DNA of 64,000 bases from Nonomuraea rhodomycinica. GTDB lineage: Bacteria; Actinomycetota; Actinomycetes; Streptosporangiales; Streptosporangiaceae. A program made the position numbers and the translations under genes. This document shows, piece by piece, positions 20,004-29,508 of this stretch (within the stretch, counting starts at the first letter, position 1; each line of letters starts with the position of its first letter). Location: assembly GCF_013363995.1 (NCBI RefSeq), contig NZ_JABWGO010000002.1:186001-250000 (forward strand), in the 5' to 3' direction. The notes below the pieces were generated by a model. That model made no database searches and was not told the origin of the DNA. It saw only the letters and a program-made list of their open reading frames with translations.

Positions 20004-21038
20004 ATGCGACTGCGTGTCTCGATCGGGGTGGGCCTGGCCGCGGTGGTCGTGCTCGCCGGCTGCGGCAGTGAGCCCGCGCCCAAGTCCGGCACCGGCAAGG
20101 CCGACACGGCGGCCCAGACCAAGCAGACCCGGGCGGCCAAGCTCGCGGCCGCGGCCAAGGTCAAGGCCAACGAGCTCGGCCAGGTGCCGGTGCTCATGTT
20201 CCACCGGGTGATCAGGAACCCGACGACCACCGACGACCGGACTCCCGAGCAGTTCCGCTCCGACCTCGAACGGCTGGCCAAGGACGGCTACGTGCCGGTC
20301 ACCGCGGCCGAGTACGTCACCGGCAAGATGGACATCCCCGCGGGCACGCACCCGGTCGTGCTCACCTTCGACGACTCCTCGCCGTCGCAGCTCACCCTGG
20401 ACGAGGTGGGCGTGCCCAAGGCGGAGACGGCGGTCGCCATCCTGCGCGAGGTGGCGGCCAGGCACCCCGGGTTCCGGCCGGTCGCGACGTTCTACGTGAC
20501 GCGCGACATGTTCGGCAAGACGACGCCGGAGGAGCAGGCGCAGACGCTGCTGTGGCTCAAGCAGAACGGCTTCGACATCGGCAACCACACGCGCGACCAC
20601 GTCAACCTGCGCGGCAAGTCGAAGAAGGAGGTCGAGGAGCAGATCGGCTCGATCGCCCAGCAGATCGGCGCCCTCACCAACGTCAAGCCGGTCACGCTGG
20701 CCCTGCCGTACGGCAACCAGCCGAGCCACAAGGAGTGGGCCGCCCGGGGCAAGCTCGGCAACGTCTCCTACGACCACAGCGGCGTCTTCCTGGCCGGCTA
20801 CACGCCGGCGGCGTCGCCGTTCAGCCGCTCGTTCGACCCGCTCGGCATCCCGCGCATCAGGGCCATGGACAAGAAGGGCGACTGCGCCCAGTTCTGCTCC
20901 ACCGCGTGGCTGGACTGGCTGAAGAACAACCCGGACATGCGCTACACCTCGGACGGCGACGTGACGACGGTGGCGTTCCCCAAGTTCAAGGACCCGTTCC
21001 TGCGCACCACGTACAAGACCCGCGCCCTGCAGTACTGA
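20004..21038 (+). CDS. Polysaccharide deacetylase-family lipoprotein
   Basis: 344 residues. A lipoprotein signal with lipobox LAGC (Cys20) is followed by a Lys/Ala-rich spacer and a NodB-like domain: VPVLMFHRVI (62-71), TFDD (121-124, motif 1) and NHTRDH with His195 and His199 (motif 2 metal ligands). ALPYGNQP resembles motif 3. It should be a membrane-anchored, metal-dependent N- or O-deacetylase acting on an extracellular glycan. It has its own promoter region after the icd terminator. It ends 16 bp from the convergent unknown gene. Confidence 0.88.
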   Translation: MRLRVSIGVGLAAVVVLAGCGSEPAPKSGTGKADTAAQTKQTRAAKLAAAAKVKANELGQVPVLMFHRVIRNPTTTDDRTPEQFRSDLERLAKDGYVPVTAAEYVTGKMDIPAGTHPVVLTFDDSSPSQLTLDEVGVPKAETAVAILREVAARHPGFRPVATFYVTRDMFGKTTPEEQAQTLLWLKQNGFDIGNHTRDHVNLRGKSKKEVEEQIGSIAQQIGALTNVKPVTLALPYGNQPSHKEWAARGKLGNVSYDHSGVFLAGYTPAASPFSRSFDPLGIPRIRAMDKKGDCAQFCSTAWLDWLKNNPDMRYTSDGDVTTVAFPKFKDPFLRTTYKTRALQY

Positions 21039-21053
21039 CGCCCCCGGCTCCCG

Positions 21054-22145
21054 CTAGCGGACGCGGCCCACGACGAGCCGCGTGCGGTCGGGCACGGCGG
21101 TGGCCGCGGAGTCGGGCGGGGGCAGGTCGAAGCCCAGCGGGGTCGCGCTCCCGTCGGCCAGGCCGAGCAGGTGGTACGCGAGCTCGTGGTGCGGGCCGCG
21201 CGCCTCGGCGACCAGCGCGTCCTCGCCCTCCCAGCGCACGAGGCGGTCGACGCGCCATCCGGCGGGCAGCCGCGGCACGACGGTGCGCAGCGGCCGCCCC
21301 GCGCGCGTCCCCGTCAGGACGACGCCCCGGAACACCGGGCCGGCCGGGGTGAGCTCGGTGGCGACCGTGGCCAGGGTCTCGCCGGAGGGGGCGGGCACGG
21401 CCGCCGGGGCCAGGCCGCCGGGCAGCGCGGCGCGGCTGACGAGCGTGCCCTCCGGCGAGCGGACGACGTACGAGCCGGAGGTGACGTGCCCGGGGATGCG
21501 GCCGGTCCGCTCGGCGGTCACCAGGGCCAGGCCGCGGCCGGTCCAGCCGAGGGCCCGCTCGCCGCGCGGCAGGCGCGTCACCCGGCCGCGCGCCACGTCT
21601 ACCACGAGGAGGGGGCCGGGGACGACCTGGTCCGCGTCCACGTCGATCCGCTCGTCCGCGACGAGCAGGTGCCGGCCGTCGAGGGAGAACAGCGGCGCCT
21701 GGCCGCCGGCGCCCGGGTCCTGCGGCTGGGGGAGGCTCCGGGGCAGGAACGTGGTCGCGCCCTCGGCCAGGTCCACGACGGCGTACCGCCGCTTCTTCTG
21801 ATGCCAGTAGGCGGCGCGCGTGCCGTCGCGGCTCAGGGCGAGCGGGCCGTCGCCGAAGCCATGGGGCAGCCACCGGCGTTCACCCCGGGTGGAGACGAGG
21901 ATCCAGTGCTCGCACGCCTCGCCGCCGTCGCCGCAGACGGGCCGGTAGGCGTACCGGACGGGCGCCGGGGCGGGGCATCGCAGCTCGCGCGGGCCGGGCG
22001 CCGACACGGGCCGGTCCGCGCTCGGGCGGACGAACCGGACGTGCGGCTGCGACCACACGGGCGCGCTCACCCAGAGCGCCGCCACGACCACCAGCACGGC
22101 CGCGGCGCCCGTCCACGGCCCCGGAGCCCTCACCCGCACGGCCAC
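21054..22145 (-). CDS. Membrane-anchored extracytoplasmic protein, beta-propeller-like, function unknown
   Basis: I do not recognise a named family. The 363 residues begin with one membrane anchor (WTGAAAVLVVVAALWVSAPV), followed by an extracytoplasmic domain of repeating strand units such as GPLALSRDGTRAAYWHQ, PLFSLDGRHLLVADE and GPLLVVDVARGRVTRLP, which look like WD40/TolB-type blades. Two cysteines (CPAPAPVRYAYRPVC, then GGEAC) may form a disulphide. GTG at 22145 has a strong GGAGG site. It is the second gene of a two-gene unit with the larger protein upstream (13 bp gap), which has the same blade style. Confidence 0.72.
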   Translation of the reverse strand: MAVRVRAPGPWTGAAAVLVVVAALWVSAPVWSQPHVRFVRPSADRPVSAPGPRELRCPAPAPVRYAYRPVCGDGGEACEHWILVSTRGERRWLPHGFGDGPLALSRDGTRAAYWHQKKRRYAVVDLAEGATTFLPRSLPQPQDPGAGGQAPLFSLDGRHLLVADERIDVDADQVVPGPLLVVDVARGRVTRLPRGERALGWTGRGLALVTAERTGRIPGHVTSGSYVVRSPEGTLVSRAALPGGLAPAAVPAPSGETLATVATELTPAGPVFRGVVLTGTRAGRPLRTVVPRLPAGWRVDRLVRWEGEDALVAEARGPHHELAYHLLGLADGSATPLGFDLPPPDSAATAVPDRTRLVVGRVR

Positions 22146-22158
22146 GCTCCCGCCTCCG

Positions 22159-23997
22159 TCATCCGACCGCGCCGAACACGGTGTCGTCGTCCAGGTCCTC
22201 GTCCAGGTCCTCGGGCAGGTCCTCCACGGTCCTGCCCCGGCCGGTGGCGGGGTCCACCAGCTGGTGCTCGCGCCGCCGGGCCCCGTTCGACTCGGCGTGG
22301 ACGAGCAACCCGCCGCCGGCCGACCAGCCCAGCGGCCGGGGCGTCCCGTGGTGGCGACCGTCCAGGCGCAGGGCGGCGCGCCGCAGGACGCGGCCCGTGG
22401 CGGGGTCCATCGTCACGACCTCGTCCTCGGTGAGCACGGCCAGCTCGCGGCCGTCGGGCGTGGCCAGGGCCTCCAGCGCCGGGTCGAAGGGGACGCGGGT
22501 CAGCACGGCGCCCCGCCGGTCGAGCGTCAGCAGCTCGGTGTCGGGCGCCCCGGGCAGGGCGCGGCGGCCCGTGGTGGCGACCACGCGGCCGGCTCCCAGA
22601 CCGAGGACGCGGGTCACGCCGGGCAGGCGGGTCCTGCGGCCGGTGCGCACGTCGAGCAGCTCCGTGCCGGTCCGCGAGGTCAGCGACACCAGGCTGCCGT
22701 CGGCGGAGAGCGCGGGCTCGGGGACGGTCCGGTCGTCCAGCGGGCCGGTGAGGTGGCGCAGAGCGCCGCCGGCGACGTCCAGCAGGACGAGGCGGTGCGA
22801 GGCGCCGTCGAGGTAGGCGATGTGCCGGCCGTCGCCGCTCAGCGCGAACGGAGCCGTCCGGCCGCGCGGGCCGCCGTCCGCCAGGCGCACGACCGCCGGG
22901 GCGAGGGCCGCCCCGTCGCTGGGGGAGGACAGCTGCCACATCTGCCGGCTCCGGTCCACCTGGGCGTACCGGACGGGGCCCTCGACGAAGCCCATGACCG
23001 GTGCCGGCGCGGTCGCGGCGAGGGCCTGGCGCACGCCCCAGCCGTCGGCGCCCGTGACGACGTCCCGGAGGCTCACGACCCGGCTGTTCTCCCACGCGTA
23101 CTGGCCGGTCCCGACGTCCACGCCCAGGGGATCGGCCGCCCACACGGCCCAGCCGGCGAGCAGGCAGGCGGTCACCACCAGGGCGCAGGCGCCCTGCGCG
23201 AGGCCGGTCGGCACGGCCCGCGAGGTCCGGGCGGGGCGCGCCGGGCCGGCCTGCCACGGGCTGATGCCGTAGCCGAGGGCGATCAGGGGGAGGAGGACGC
23301 CGGGCAGGACGGCGGCGACGAGCGCGAGCTCGGGCAGCGCCGGCAGGCCGCCGTGGTGGGCGGACCACAGGGCGACGGCGGTGCCGCCCGCGAGCAGGGC
23401 GCGCGCCGACCGGGACCGCAGCGCCAGCTCGGCGGCCACCAGGTCCGCGGGCCCGGCGGGCAGGGGCCGCCGCCGCAGGCCCCTGACGAGCACGTGGACG
23501 GCGAGCACGGAGCACAGCGCGGACGCCGCCCACAGCCGCTCGGTGACCCCCACGTCCATGCGGAACGACCGTGCGACCGTGCTGAGGGCGACTCCGCAGG
23601 CGACGGCGGCGGCGATCCGCCAGACCAGGACGAGCCCGGACGGGGCGATCCGCATGCCCGGCGGCCGGACCCCGCGCGGCGCCGACGCGGCGCGGGCCGT
23701 TTCCGCCGCCACCACGCCGGCGAACCACCCGGTGACCGGATGGAAAGCGGCTGTCACGAAAGTGCCTTGGACGATGCCCGCCAGGCAGAGGACGCATCCG
23801 GCTGTGGCGCCCATCCAGCGGAACCACCGCTCGGAGCGGAGCCGGCGGGCGATTTCCGGCGTGCTGTACGGCGTGACCGCCAGGTACTGCCGCTGGGCGA
23901 ATCTCGCCAATTCGGCGGGATGTACCGGATCGCGGGATATGGGGACGATTGCGGTAATTGTCACCGCCACCAGAACGAGGAACGCCGCCGTTAACAA
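22159..23997 (-). CDS. Polytopic membrane protein with C-terminal beta-propeller, function unknown
   Basis: 612 residues, no family recognised. The N-terminal half (1-290) contains about seven or eight hydrophobic segments (LTAAFLVLVAVTITAIVPI; FRWMGATAGCVLCLAGIV; LWAASALCSVLAVHVLV; LALVAAVLPGVLLPLIAL; LVVTACLLAGWAVWAA). The rest is a repeat domain with propeller-like blades (FALSGDGRHIAYLDGASHR, PALSADGSLVSLTSRTG, ALATPDGRELAVLTED), ending in an acidic tail (EDLPEDLDEDLDDD). The only start giving the first helix is TTG at 23997, since a stop lies 16 codons upstream. It precedes the smaller propeller protein in the same unit. The two may form an envelope sensor or scaffold (inference). Confidence 0.68.
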   Translation of the reverse strand: MLTAAFLVLVAVTITAIVPISRDPVHPAELARFAQRQYLAVTPYSTPEIARRLRSERWFRWMGATAGCVLCLAGIVQGTFVTAAFHPVTGWFAGVVAAETARAASAPRGVRPPGMRIAPSGLVLVWRIAAAVACGVALSTVARSFRMDVGVTERLWAASALCSVLAVHVLVRGLRRRPLPAGPADLVAAELALRSRSARALLAGGTAVALWSAHHGGLPALPELALVAAVLPGVLLPLIALGYGISPWQAGPARPARTSRAVPTGLAQGACALVVTACLLAGWAVWAADPLGVDVGTGQYAWENSRVVSLRDVVTGADGWGVRQALAATAPAPVMGFVEGPVRYAQVDRSRQMWQLSSPSDGAALAPAVVRLADGGPRGRTAPFALSGDGRHIAYLDGASHRLVLLDVAGGALRHLTGPLDDRTVPEPALSADGSLVSLTSRTGTELLDVRTGRRTRLPGVTRVLGLGAGRVVATTGRRALPGAPDTELLTLDRRGAVLTRVPFDPALEALATPDGRELAVLTEDEVVTMDPATGRVLRRAALRLDGRHHGTPRPLGWSAGGGLLVHAESNGARRREHQLVDPATGRGRTVEDLPEDLDEDLDDDTVFGAVG

Positions 23998-24062
23998 GAA
24001 TCGGCTTTCGTCACGGCGAAAAAAGTAGCAGAATCCGGAATCTCACGCCTGGGGGATATTTG

Positions 24063-24590
24063 GTGATTTCTGATTCGATAGAGGATCGGCTCGCCGCCGA
24101 AGCCGGCCGGCTGCCCCGGGTCAGGGCCCGGACCACCCTGGCGGTGGCGCTGCTGCCGGCCCTGGCCGCCCTGGTGTGGGCGAGCGGCGCCGTGGTGCCG
24201 CGCCTGGCGTACGGGGGCGACGGCGGCCAGGACCGGTACGAGATCACCAGTGAGATGTACATCACCTCCCGGGTGGACGAGAGCTTCGTCAACGACGGCT
24301 GGATGCCCGTCACGGTCACCGGGGTGGGCGTGCGCGGCGACGGAGTCGTCCTGCGGCAGGTGAGCCCCGTCGAGGGCCGCTTCCCGCGCGCCGTGGGGCC
24401 GGGCGAGCCGCTGCGGCTGGTCCTCGCCTTCGACGTCGAGGACTGCGCGGCCGTGCTGGCGAGGCCGCCGGAGCTGGTCCTCGAGGTCAGCCGCTGGTGG
24501 GGCAGCCAGGCCGTCACCGTCTCGCCGGCCGAGCCGGAGCAGCCGCAGGGGTGGTTCGCCGTGCGGTCCGCGTGCGACTCCTCAACGTGA
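24063..24590 (+). CDS. Single-pass membrane protein with extracytoplasmic domain, function unknown
   Basis: 175 residues, not recognised. A 22-residue cytoplasmic N-terminus, one membrane segment (TTLAVALLPALAALVWASGAV), then a beta-rich extracytoplasmic domain of about 128 residues (YEITSEMYITSRVDESFVNDGWMPV ... LRLVLAFDVEDCAAVL) with two cysteines that could pair. GTG at 24063 follows a GGGGGATA stretch. It diverges from the propeller pair across only 65 bp, so the three genes probably share control and perhaps a complex. High GC at third codon positions supports it as real coding sequence. Confidence 0.68.
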   Translation: MISDSIEDRLAAEAGRLPRVRARTTLAVALLPALAALVWASGAVVPRLAYGGDGGQDRYEITSEMYITSRVDESFVNDGWMPVTVTGVGVRGDGVVLRQVSPVEGRFPRAVGPGEPLRLVLAFDVEDCAAVLARPPELVLEVSRWWGSQAVTVSPAEPEQPQGWFAVRSACDSST

Positions 24591-24730
24591 CGGCGATCCC
24601 GCCACGTGTCACCGTTGTACGCGGGAGTGCCGCGAAGGGCGGGTCACGAACGGTTAACGCCTCCCTGAGGGCTTCCCGCGCGTCGTAAAGTTTGCCTCGT
24701 CGGGCCGTAAGCACAGTGTGGGGAAGACGA

Positions 24731-27094
24731 ATGCCGCAGATCTCGCCGCTGGTGACCGGCGACCCCGGCGAGGTGGGGTCGTTCCGGCTCACCGGACGGA
24801 TCGGGGAGGGCGGTCAGGGCGTCGTCTACCTGGGCGTCGACGAGCAGGGCGAGCGCGCCGCCATCAAACTGCTGCACGTGAAGTTCAGCGGCGACCAGAT
24901 CGCGCGCTCCCGCTTCGCCAGGGAGCTCAAGGCCGCCAAGCGGGTGGCGTCGTTCTGCACCGCCCGGGTGATCGAGGCCGACCTCGACGGCGACACGCCG
25001 TACATCGCGAGCGAGTACATCGACGGGCGCGCCCTGCGCGACATCGTCGACACCGACGGGCCGCTGCGTGGCACGGTCCTCGACCGGCTGGCCATCGGCA
25101 CGGCGACCGCGCTGACCGCCATCCACCACGCCTCGATCATCCACCGCGACTTCAAGCCCGACAACGTGCTCATCGCGGCCGACGGGCCGCGCGTGGTGGA
25201 CTTCGGCATCGCCCGCATCATCGACTCGACCGGGACCATCACCAGCCGGGCCATCGGCACGCCCGCCTACATGGCGCCCGAGCAGATCGCCGGCGACGAC
25301 GTCGGCCCCTACACCGACGTGTTCGCGTGGGGCGCGACCATCGCCTTCGCGGCCTCCGGCAAGGCCGCCTTCGAGGGCAACTCGATCGCCGTCGTGCTCA
25401 ACCGGATCCTCAACCACGAGGTCGACGTGAGCATGATGCCGGAGCCGCTGCGCGGCGTGGTGCGCTCGGCGCTGGCCAAGTCGCCCGAGGAGCGGCCCTC
25501 GGCCGACCAGATCCTGCTGCGGCTGCTCGGCCAGCCCGAGACGTCCGGGGCCTCCACGGCGGTGCTCACCCGGGGCGTCCAGGTGGCCAGCGACGACACC
25601 ACGCCGTTCCTGCGGGTCTCGTCCACCCTCGCCCCTCCCGGCGCGCCGCGCACCACCACCGGCGGCGGGCAGCCCGCGCCCGGCGCCCCGCACACGCGCG
25701 GCGGGGGGACGTCCGGCGTCCTCGCCGGCACGCCCGGGACGCGCCAGGGCACGGCCGGGCACACCGGCGCGCCCGGCCAGACGGGAGGAGGCTCCGCGCC
25801 CACCGGCGGCGGGTTCGCGTACGACCCCGACGACCCCAATGCCGAGACCTCGCTCATCCGCCCCTCCGCCCTGACGTCCGAGGGCCCGCCGGGAGCGGCC
25901 GACCACGACCACCGGTCGGATCACGACCACCGCCCTGACGACCACCGCGCCGACCAGGCGCACCGCGCCGATCACGACCATCGCGCGGGCCGCCCCGCGC
26001 AGGACGGCCGGCAGGCGCTGGCGGGACTGCTCATGCCCGCCGGGCAGCAGGCGCCCGCCGACCAGCAGCCCGCGGCGTTCCAGGGGGCCGAGCACCAGCC
26101 CCTCGCGGCGCTCCAGGCGGCCGAGCAGCAGCCCGCGGCGCTCCAGGGAGCCGAGTACCTGCCCGCCGCCGGGCACACCGGCGTGCCGCCGACGCCGCCC
26201 ACCCAGCTCGGCGGCCGGGCCCGCCGCCGCAAGGCGTGGTGGATCATCCTGACCGCCGCGCTCGCCGTCGTCGTGGCCGCCGTCACCGTCGCCGTGGTCA
26301 ACGACTGGCCGCGGCGCCTCCTCGGCCAGGACGCGGACGGCCGGAAGACCCCGTCGGCGAGCGCCTTCGCCAGCGTCGTCGACAAGGTCGCGAGCACCGG
26401 CAAGCTGGTCATCGGCGTGAAGGGCGACCTGCCCGGCATCGGCCTGCAGCGCGACGGCGGCTTCGAGGGGTTCGACGTCGAGCTGGGCAAGCGGATCGCC
26501 GCCGAGCTCGGGGCGAAGAACACCTCGTTCGTCCGGGTCGGGGTCGGCAACCGCGACGACATGCTGGCCGACGGCTCCGTCGACCTCGTGCTCGCCACGT
26601 ACTCCATCGACAAGAGCGGCGTCGAGTTCGCCGGCCCGTACTACCTGGCCCACCAGGACGTGCTGGTGCCCGACGGCAAGGGCATCGAGAAGATCGAGGA
26701 CCTGAAGGGCCGCAAGGTCTGCGCGGTCAACAGCCCCTCGGTCGGCAAGGTGCAGGCGCTGGTGGACGTGGAGCCGGTCCGGGCCGGCAACTACGCCGAG
26801 TGCATGGACCTGCTGCGCAGCGGCCGCGTCGACGCGGTGCCCGGCGACGACCTCATCCTCGCCGGGTTCGCCGGGCGTGAGCCCCTCCGCTACAAGATCA
26901 TCGGTGCGAAGCTGAGCAACGAGCGCTACGCCGTCGGCATCCGCGGCGGCGACGCCCGCACGTGTGAGGCGGTCAGCGGGGTCATCGCCGACTTCTACCG
27001 GACGGGTGTCATGAAGGAGCTGTTGACCAGGTATTTCGCCAAGGTGGACTTCACCTTGGAGCTCAAGCCGCCCGCGATGGAAACCTGCGGGTGA
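24731..27094 (+). CDS. Receptor-type Ser/Thr protein kinase fused to a solute-binding sensor domain
   Basis: 787 residues. Cytoplasmic kinase (about 15-270) with every catalytic motif: glycine loop GEGGQG (25-30), Lys46, HRDFKPDN with Asp140, DFG (157-159) and MAPEQ (181-185). A long Pro/Gly/Thr linker (about 290-500) contains His/Asp repeats (DHDHRSDHDHRPDDHR style) and a Gln/Ala-rich repeat. One membrane segment follows (about 502-524, WWIILTAALAVVVAAVTVAVV). The extracellular C-terminus (about 555-780) is a family-3 solute-binding domain of the polar amino-acid type (GFEGFDVELGKRIAAELG; LVLATYSIDKSGVEFAGPYY). It should phosphorylate proteins in response to an extracellular ligand, perhaps Glu/Gln/Asp-like. 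It lies 55 bp upstream of mdh. Confidence 0.93.
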   Translation: MPQISPLVTGDPGEVGSFRLTGRIGEGGQGVVYLGVDEQGERAAIKLLHVKFSGDQIARSRFARELKAAKRVASFCTARVIEADLDGDTPYIASEYIDGRALRDIVDTDGPLRGTVLDRLAIGTATALTAIHHASIIHRDFKPDNVLIAADGPRVVDFGIARIIDSTGTITSRAIGTPAYMAPEQIAGDDVGPYTDVFAWGATIAFAASGKAAFEGNSIAVVLNRILNHEVDVSMMPEPLRGVVRSALAKSPEERPSADQILLRLLGQPETSGASTAVLTRGVQVASDDTTPFLRVSSTLAPPGAPRTTTGGGQPAPGAPHTRGGGTSGVLAGTPGTRQGTAGHTGAPGQTGGGSAPTGGGFAYDPDDPNAETSLIRPSALTSEGPPGAADHDHRSDHDHRPDDHRADQAHRADHDHRAGRPAQDGRQALAGLLMPAGQQAPADQQPAAFQGAEHQPLAALQAAEQQPAALQGAEYLPAAGHTGVPPTPPTQLGGRARRRKAWWIILTAALAVVVAAVTVAVVNDWPRRLLGQDADGRKTPSASAFASVVDKVASTGKLVIGVKGDLPGIGLQRDGGFEGFDVELGKRIAAELGAKNTSFVRVGVGNRDDMLADGSVDLVLATYSIDKSGVEFAGPYYLAHQDVLVPDGKGIEKIEDLKGRKVCAVNSPSVGKVQALVDVEPVRAGNYAECMDLLRSGRVDAVPGDDLILAGFAGREPLRYKIIGAKLSNERYAVGIRGGDARTCEAVSGVIADFYRTGVMKELLTRYFAKVDFTLELKPPAMETCG

Positions 27095-27139
27095 CGAGCG
27101 GGTAGCATCCCAAAGTCAATGATTCGTCCTGCGAGTTAG

Positions 27140-28123
<984 letters not shown>

Positions 28124-28159
28124 GAGCTGTCAGCCGAGGCCCTTTCCGGTCTCGCCCAG

Positions 28160-28194
28160 GCGCGCGTCCCGTCCGCGGGGCGCGCGCTTCGTTT
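28160..28194 (+). terminator. Intrinsic terminator after mdh
   Basis: GCGCGCGTCCCG and CGGGGCGCGCGC arms (12 bp with one G-T pair) around TCCG, followed by TTCGTTTT. Confidence 0.78.
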
Positions 28195-28241
28195 TGCGCG
28201 GACCCGGCTGTGAGCGCACCCGGGGCCCGACGGCTCACGGC

Positions 28242-28433
28242 CTACGGCTGGGCGGCCGAGGCGGTGGGCGTGGAGGTGTTCGCCTCGCCCGATCCGGGGC
28301 AGGGTGACCCCGAGGGGGCAGAGGGAGCTGATGAGGCCGTGGCGAACACGACTCCGGCGGCGGCCGCGACGCTGCCGAGCACCACGGCGGCGCCCAAGAG
28401 CAGCTTCGTGACCCATGGTGAAAAGCTCCTCAC
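28242..28433 (-). CDS. Small exported protein, function unknown
   Basis: 63 residues: a short positive start (MRSFSPWVTK), a hydrophobic stretch (LLLGAAVVLGSVAAAAGVVF) and a Ser/Pro/Thr/Ala-rich tail of about 30 residues with one Cys. This is a signal peptide or single membrane anchor with a low-complexity exported tail. Third-position GC is high, which supports coding. The start is GTG at 28433 with a weak leader; a better-spaced GAGGAGC-ATG belongs to another frame that gives an Arg-rich product without signal. It lies just downstream of galE on the same strand (38 bp). Confidence 0.42.
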   Translation of the reverse strand: MRSFSPWVTKLLLGAAVVLGSVAAAAGVVFATASSAPSAPSGSPCPGSGEANTSTPTASAAQP

Positions 28434-28471
28434 ATTTCGATATCACAGCACATATCGCGCCGCGTCATGCC

Positions 28472-29419
28472 TCATTCGCCGGAAAGCGCGTCCCAGGCGT
28501 CGGAGACGATGTCGCGGATGGACGCCCGCTCGGCCTTCCAGCCCAGCTCGCGCTGGATCTTCTCCGACGACGCCACGAGCACGGCCGGGTCGCCGGCCCG
28601 GCGCGGCCCGACGACCGCGGGGATGTCGTGGCCGGTGACCTCGCGGCAGACCGAGATCACCTCCTGCACGGAGAACCCGGTGCCGCTGCCCAGGTTGTAG
28701 ATCTTGTGCTCTCCTTCGGCGACGGCGTCGAGCGCCAGCAGGTGGGCGCGGGCCAGGTCGCTCACGTGGATGTAGTCGCGCACGCAGGTGCCGTCGGGCG
28801 TCGGGTAGTCGGTGCCGAACACGCTCACCGACTCGCGCTCGCCGGTGGCGACCTTGAGCACGTTCGGGATGAGGTGGGTCTCGACCGTGTGCCGCTCGCG
28901 GAAGCGGCCGTAGGCGCCGGCCACGTTGAAGTAGCGCAGGCTCACCGCGCCGAGCCCGCGCAGGCCCGCGTAGGCGGTGAGCGCGGTGTCCACGGCCAGC
29001 TTGGAGGCCCCGTACGGGTTGGTCGGGCGGGTGGGGTCGCTCTCCAGGATGGGGGAGCCCTCCGGCTCGCCGTACGTGGCGGCCGTCGAGGAGAACACGA
29101 TGCGCCGCACGCCCCGCTCGTGCATGGCCTCCAGAAGCGCGAGCGTGCCGCCGAGGTTGTGCGACCAGTACAACGCGGGCTTCTCCACCGACTCGCCCAC
29201 GAGCGACCTGGCCGCGAAGTGCAGCACCGCCTCCACGCCGGTCAGCGCGTCGCCCGCCTCGGTGATCGAGCCCTCGACGAACCGGGCGCCTTCCGGCACC
29301 GCGTCCGCGTGGCCCGTCGACAGGTCGTCCAGCACCGTCACCTCGTGCCCGGCCTCGACGAGCTGGGCCGCCACGACGCTTCCGACGTACCCCGCGCCTC
29401 CTGTGACCAGAAGCCTCAT
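28472..29419 (-). CDS. galE: UDP-glucose 4-epimerase
   Basis: 315 residues. An extended short-chain dehydrogenase with NAD motif GGAGYVG (7-13), Asp31-Asp32 in the adenosine-binding position, catalytic Ser110/Thr112 and Tyr136-x3-Lys140 (NPYGASK). It interconverts UDP-glucose and UDP-galactose for cell-envelope glycans or galactose use. ATG at 29419 has an AGGAG site 8 bp upstream; longer in-frame starts lack one. It diverges from the CNNM gene across 89 bp of relatively AT-rich sequence. No other gal genes are nearby. Confidence 0.93.
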   Translation of the reverse strand: MRLLVTGGAGYVGSVVAAQLVEAGHEVTVLDDLSTGHADAVPEGARFVEGSITEAGDALTGVEAVLHFAARSLVGESVEKPALYWSHNLGGTLALLEAMHERGVRRIVFSSTAATYGEPEGSPILESDPTRPTNPYGASKLAVDTALTAYAGLRGLGAVSLRYFNVAGAYGRFRERHTVETHLIPNVLKVATGERESVSVFGTDYPTPDGTCVRDYIHVSDLARAHLLALDAVAEGEHKIYNLGSGTGFSVQEVISVCREVTGHDIPAVVGPRRAGDPAVLVASSEKIQRELGWKAERASIRDIVSDAWDALSGE

Positions 29420-29508
29420 GATGTCTACTCCTGTGCGAATATGTTTGATTATGTACGGCTTGCCGTTCAGCATACGCCCCAAAGGCGTTGAGTACGCTGC
29501 CAACCACC

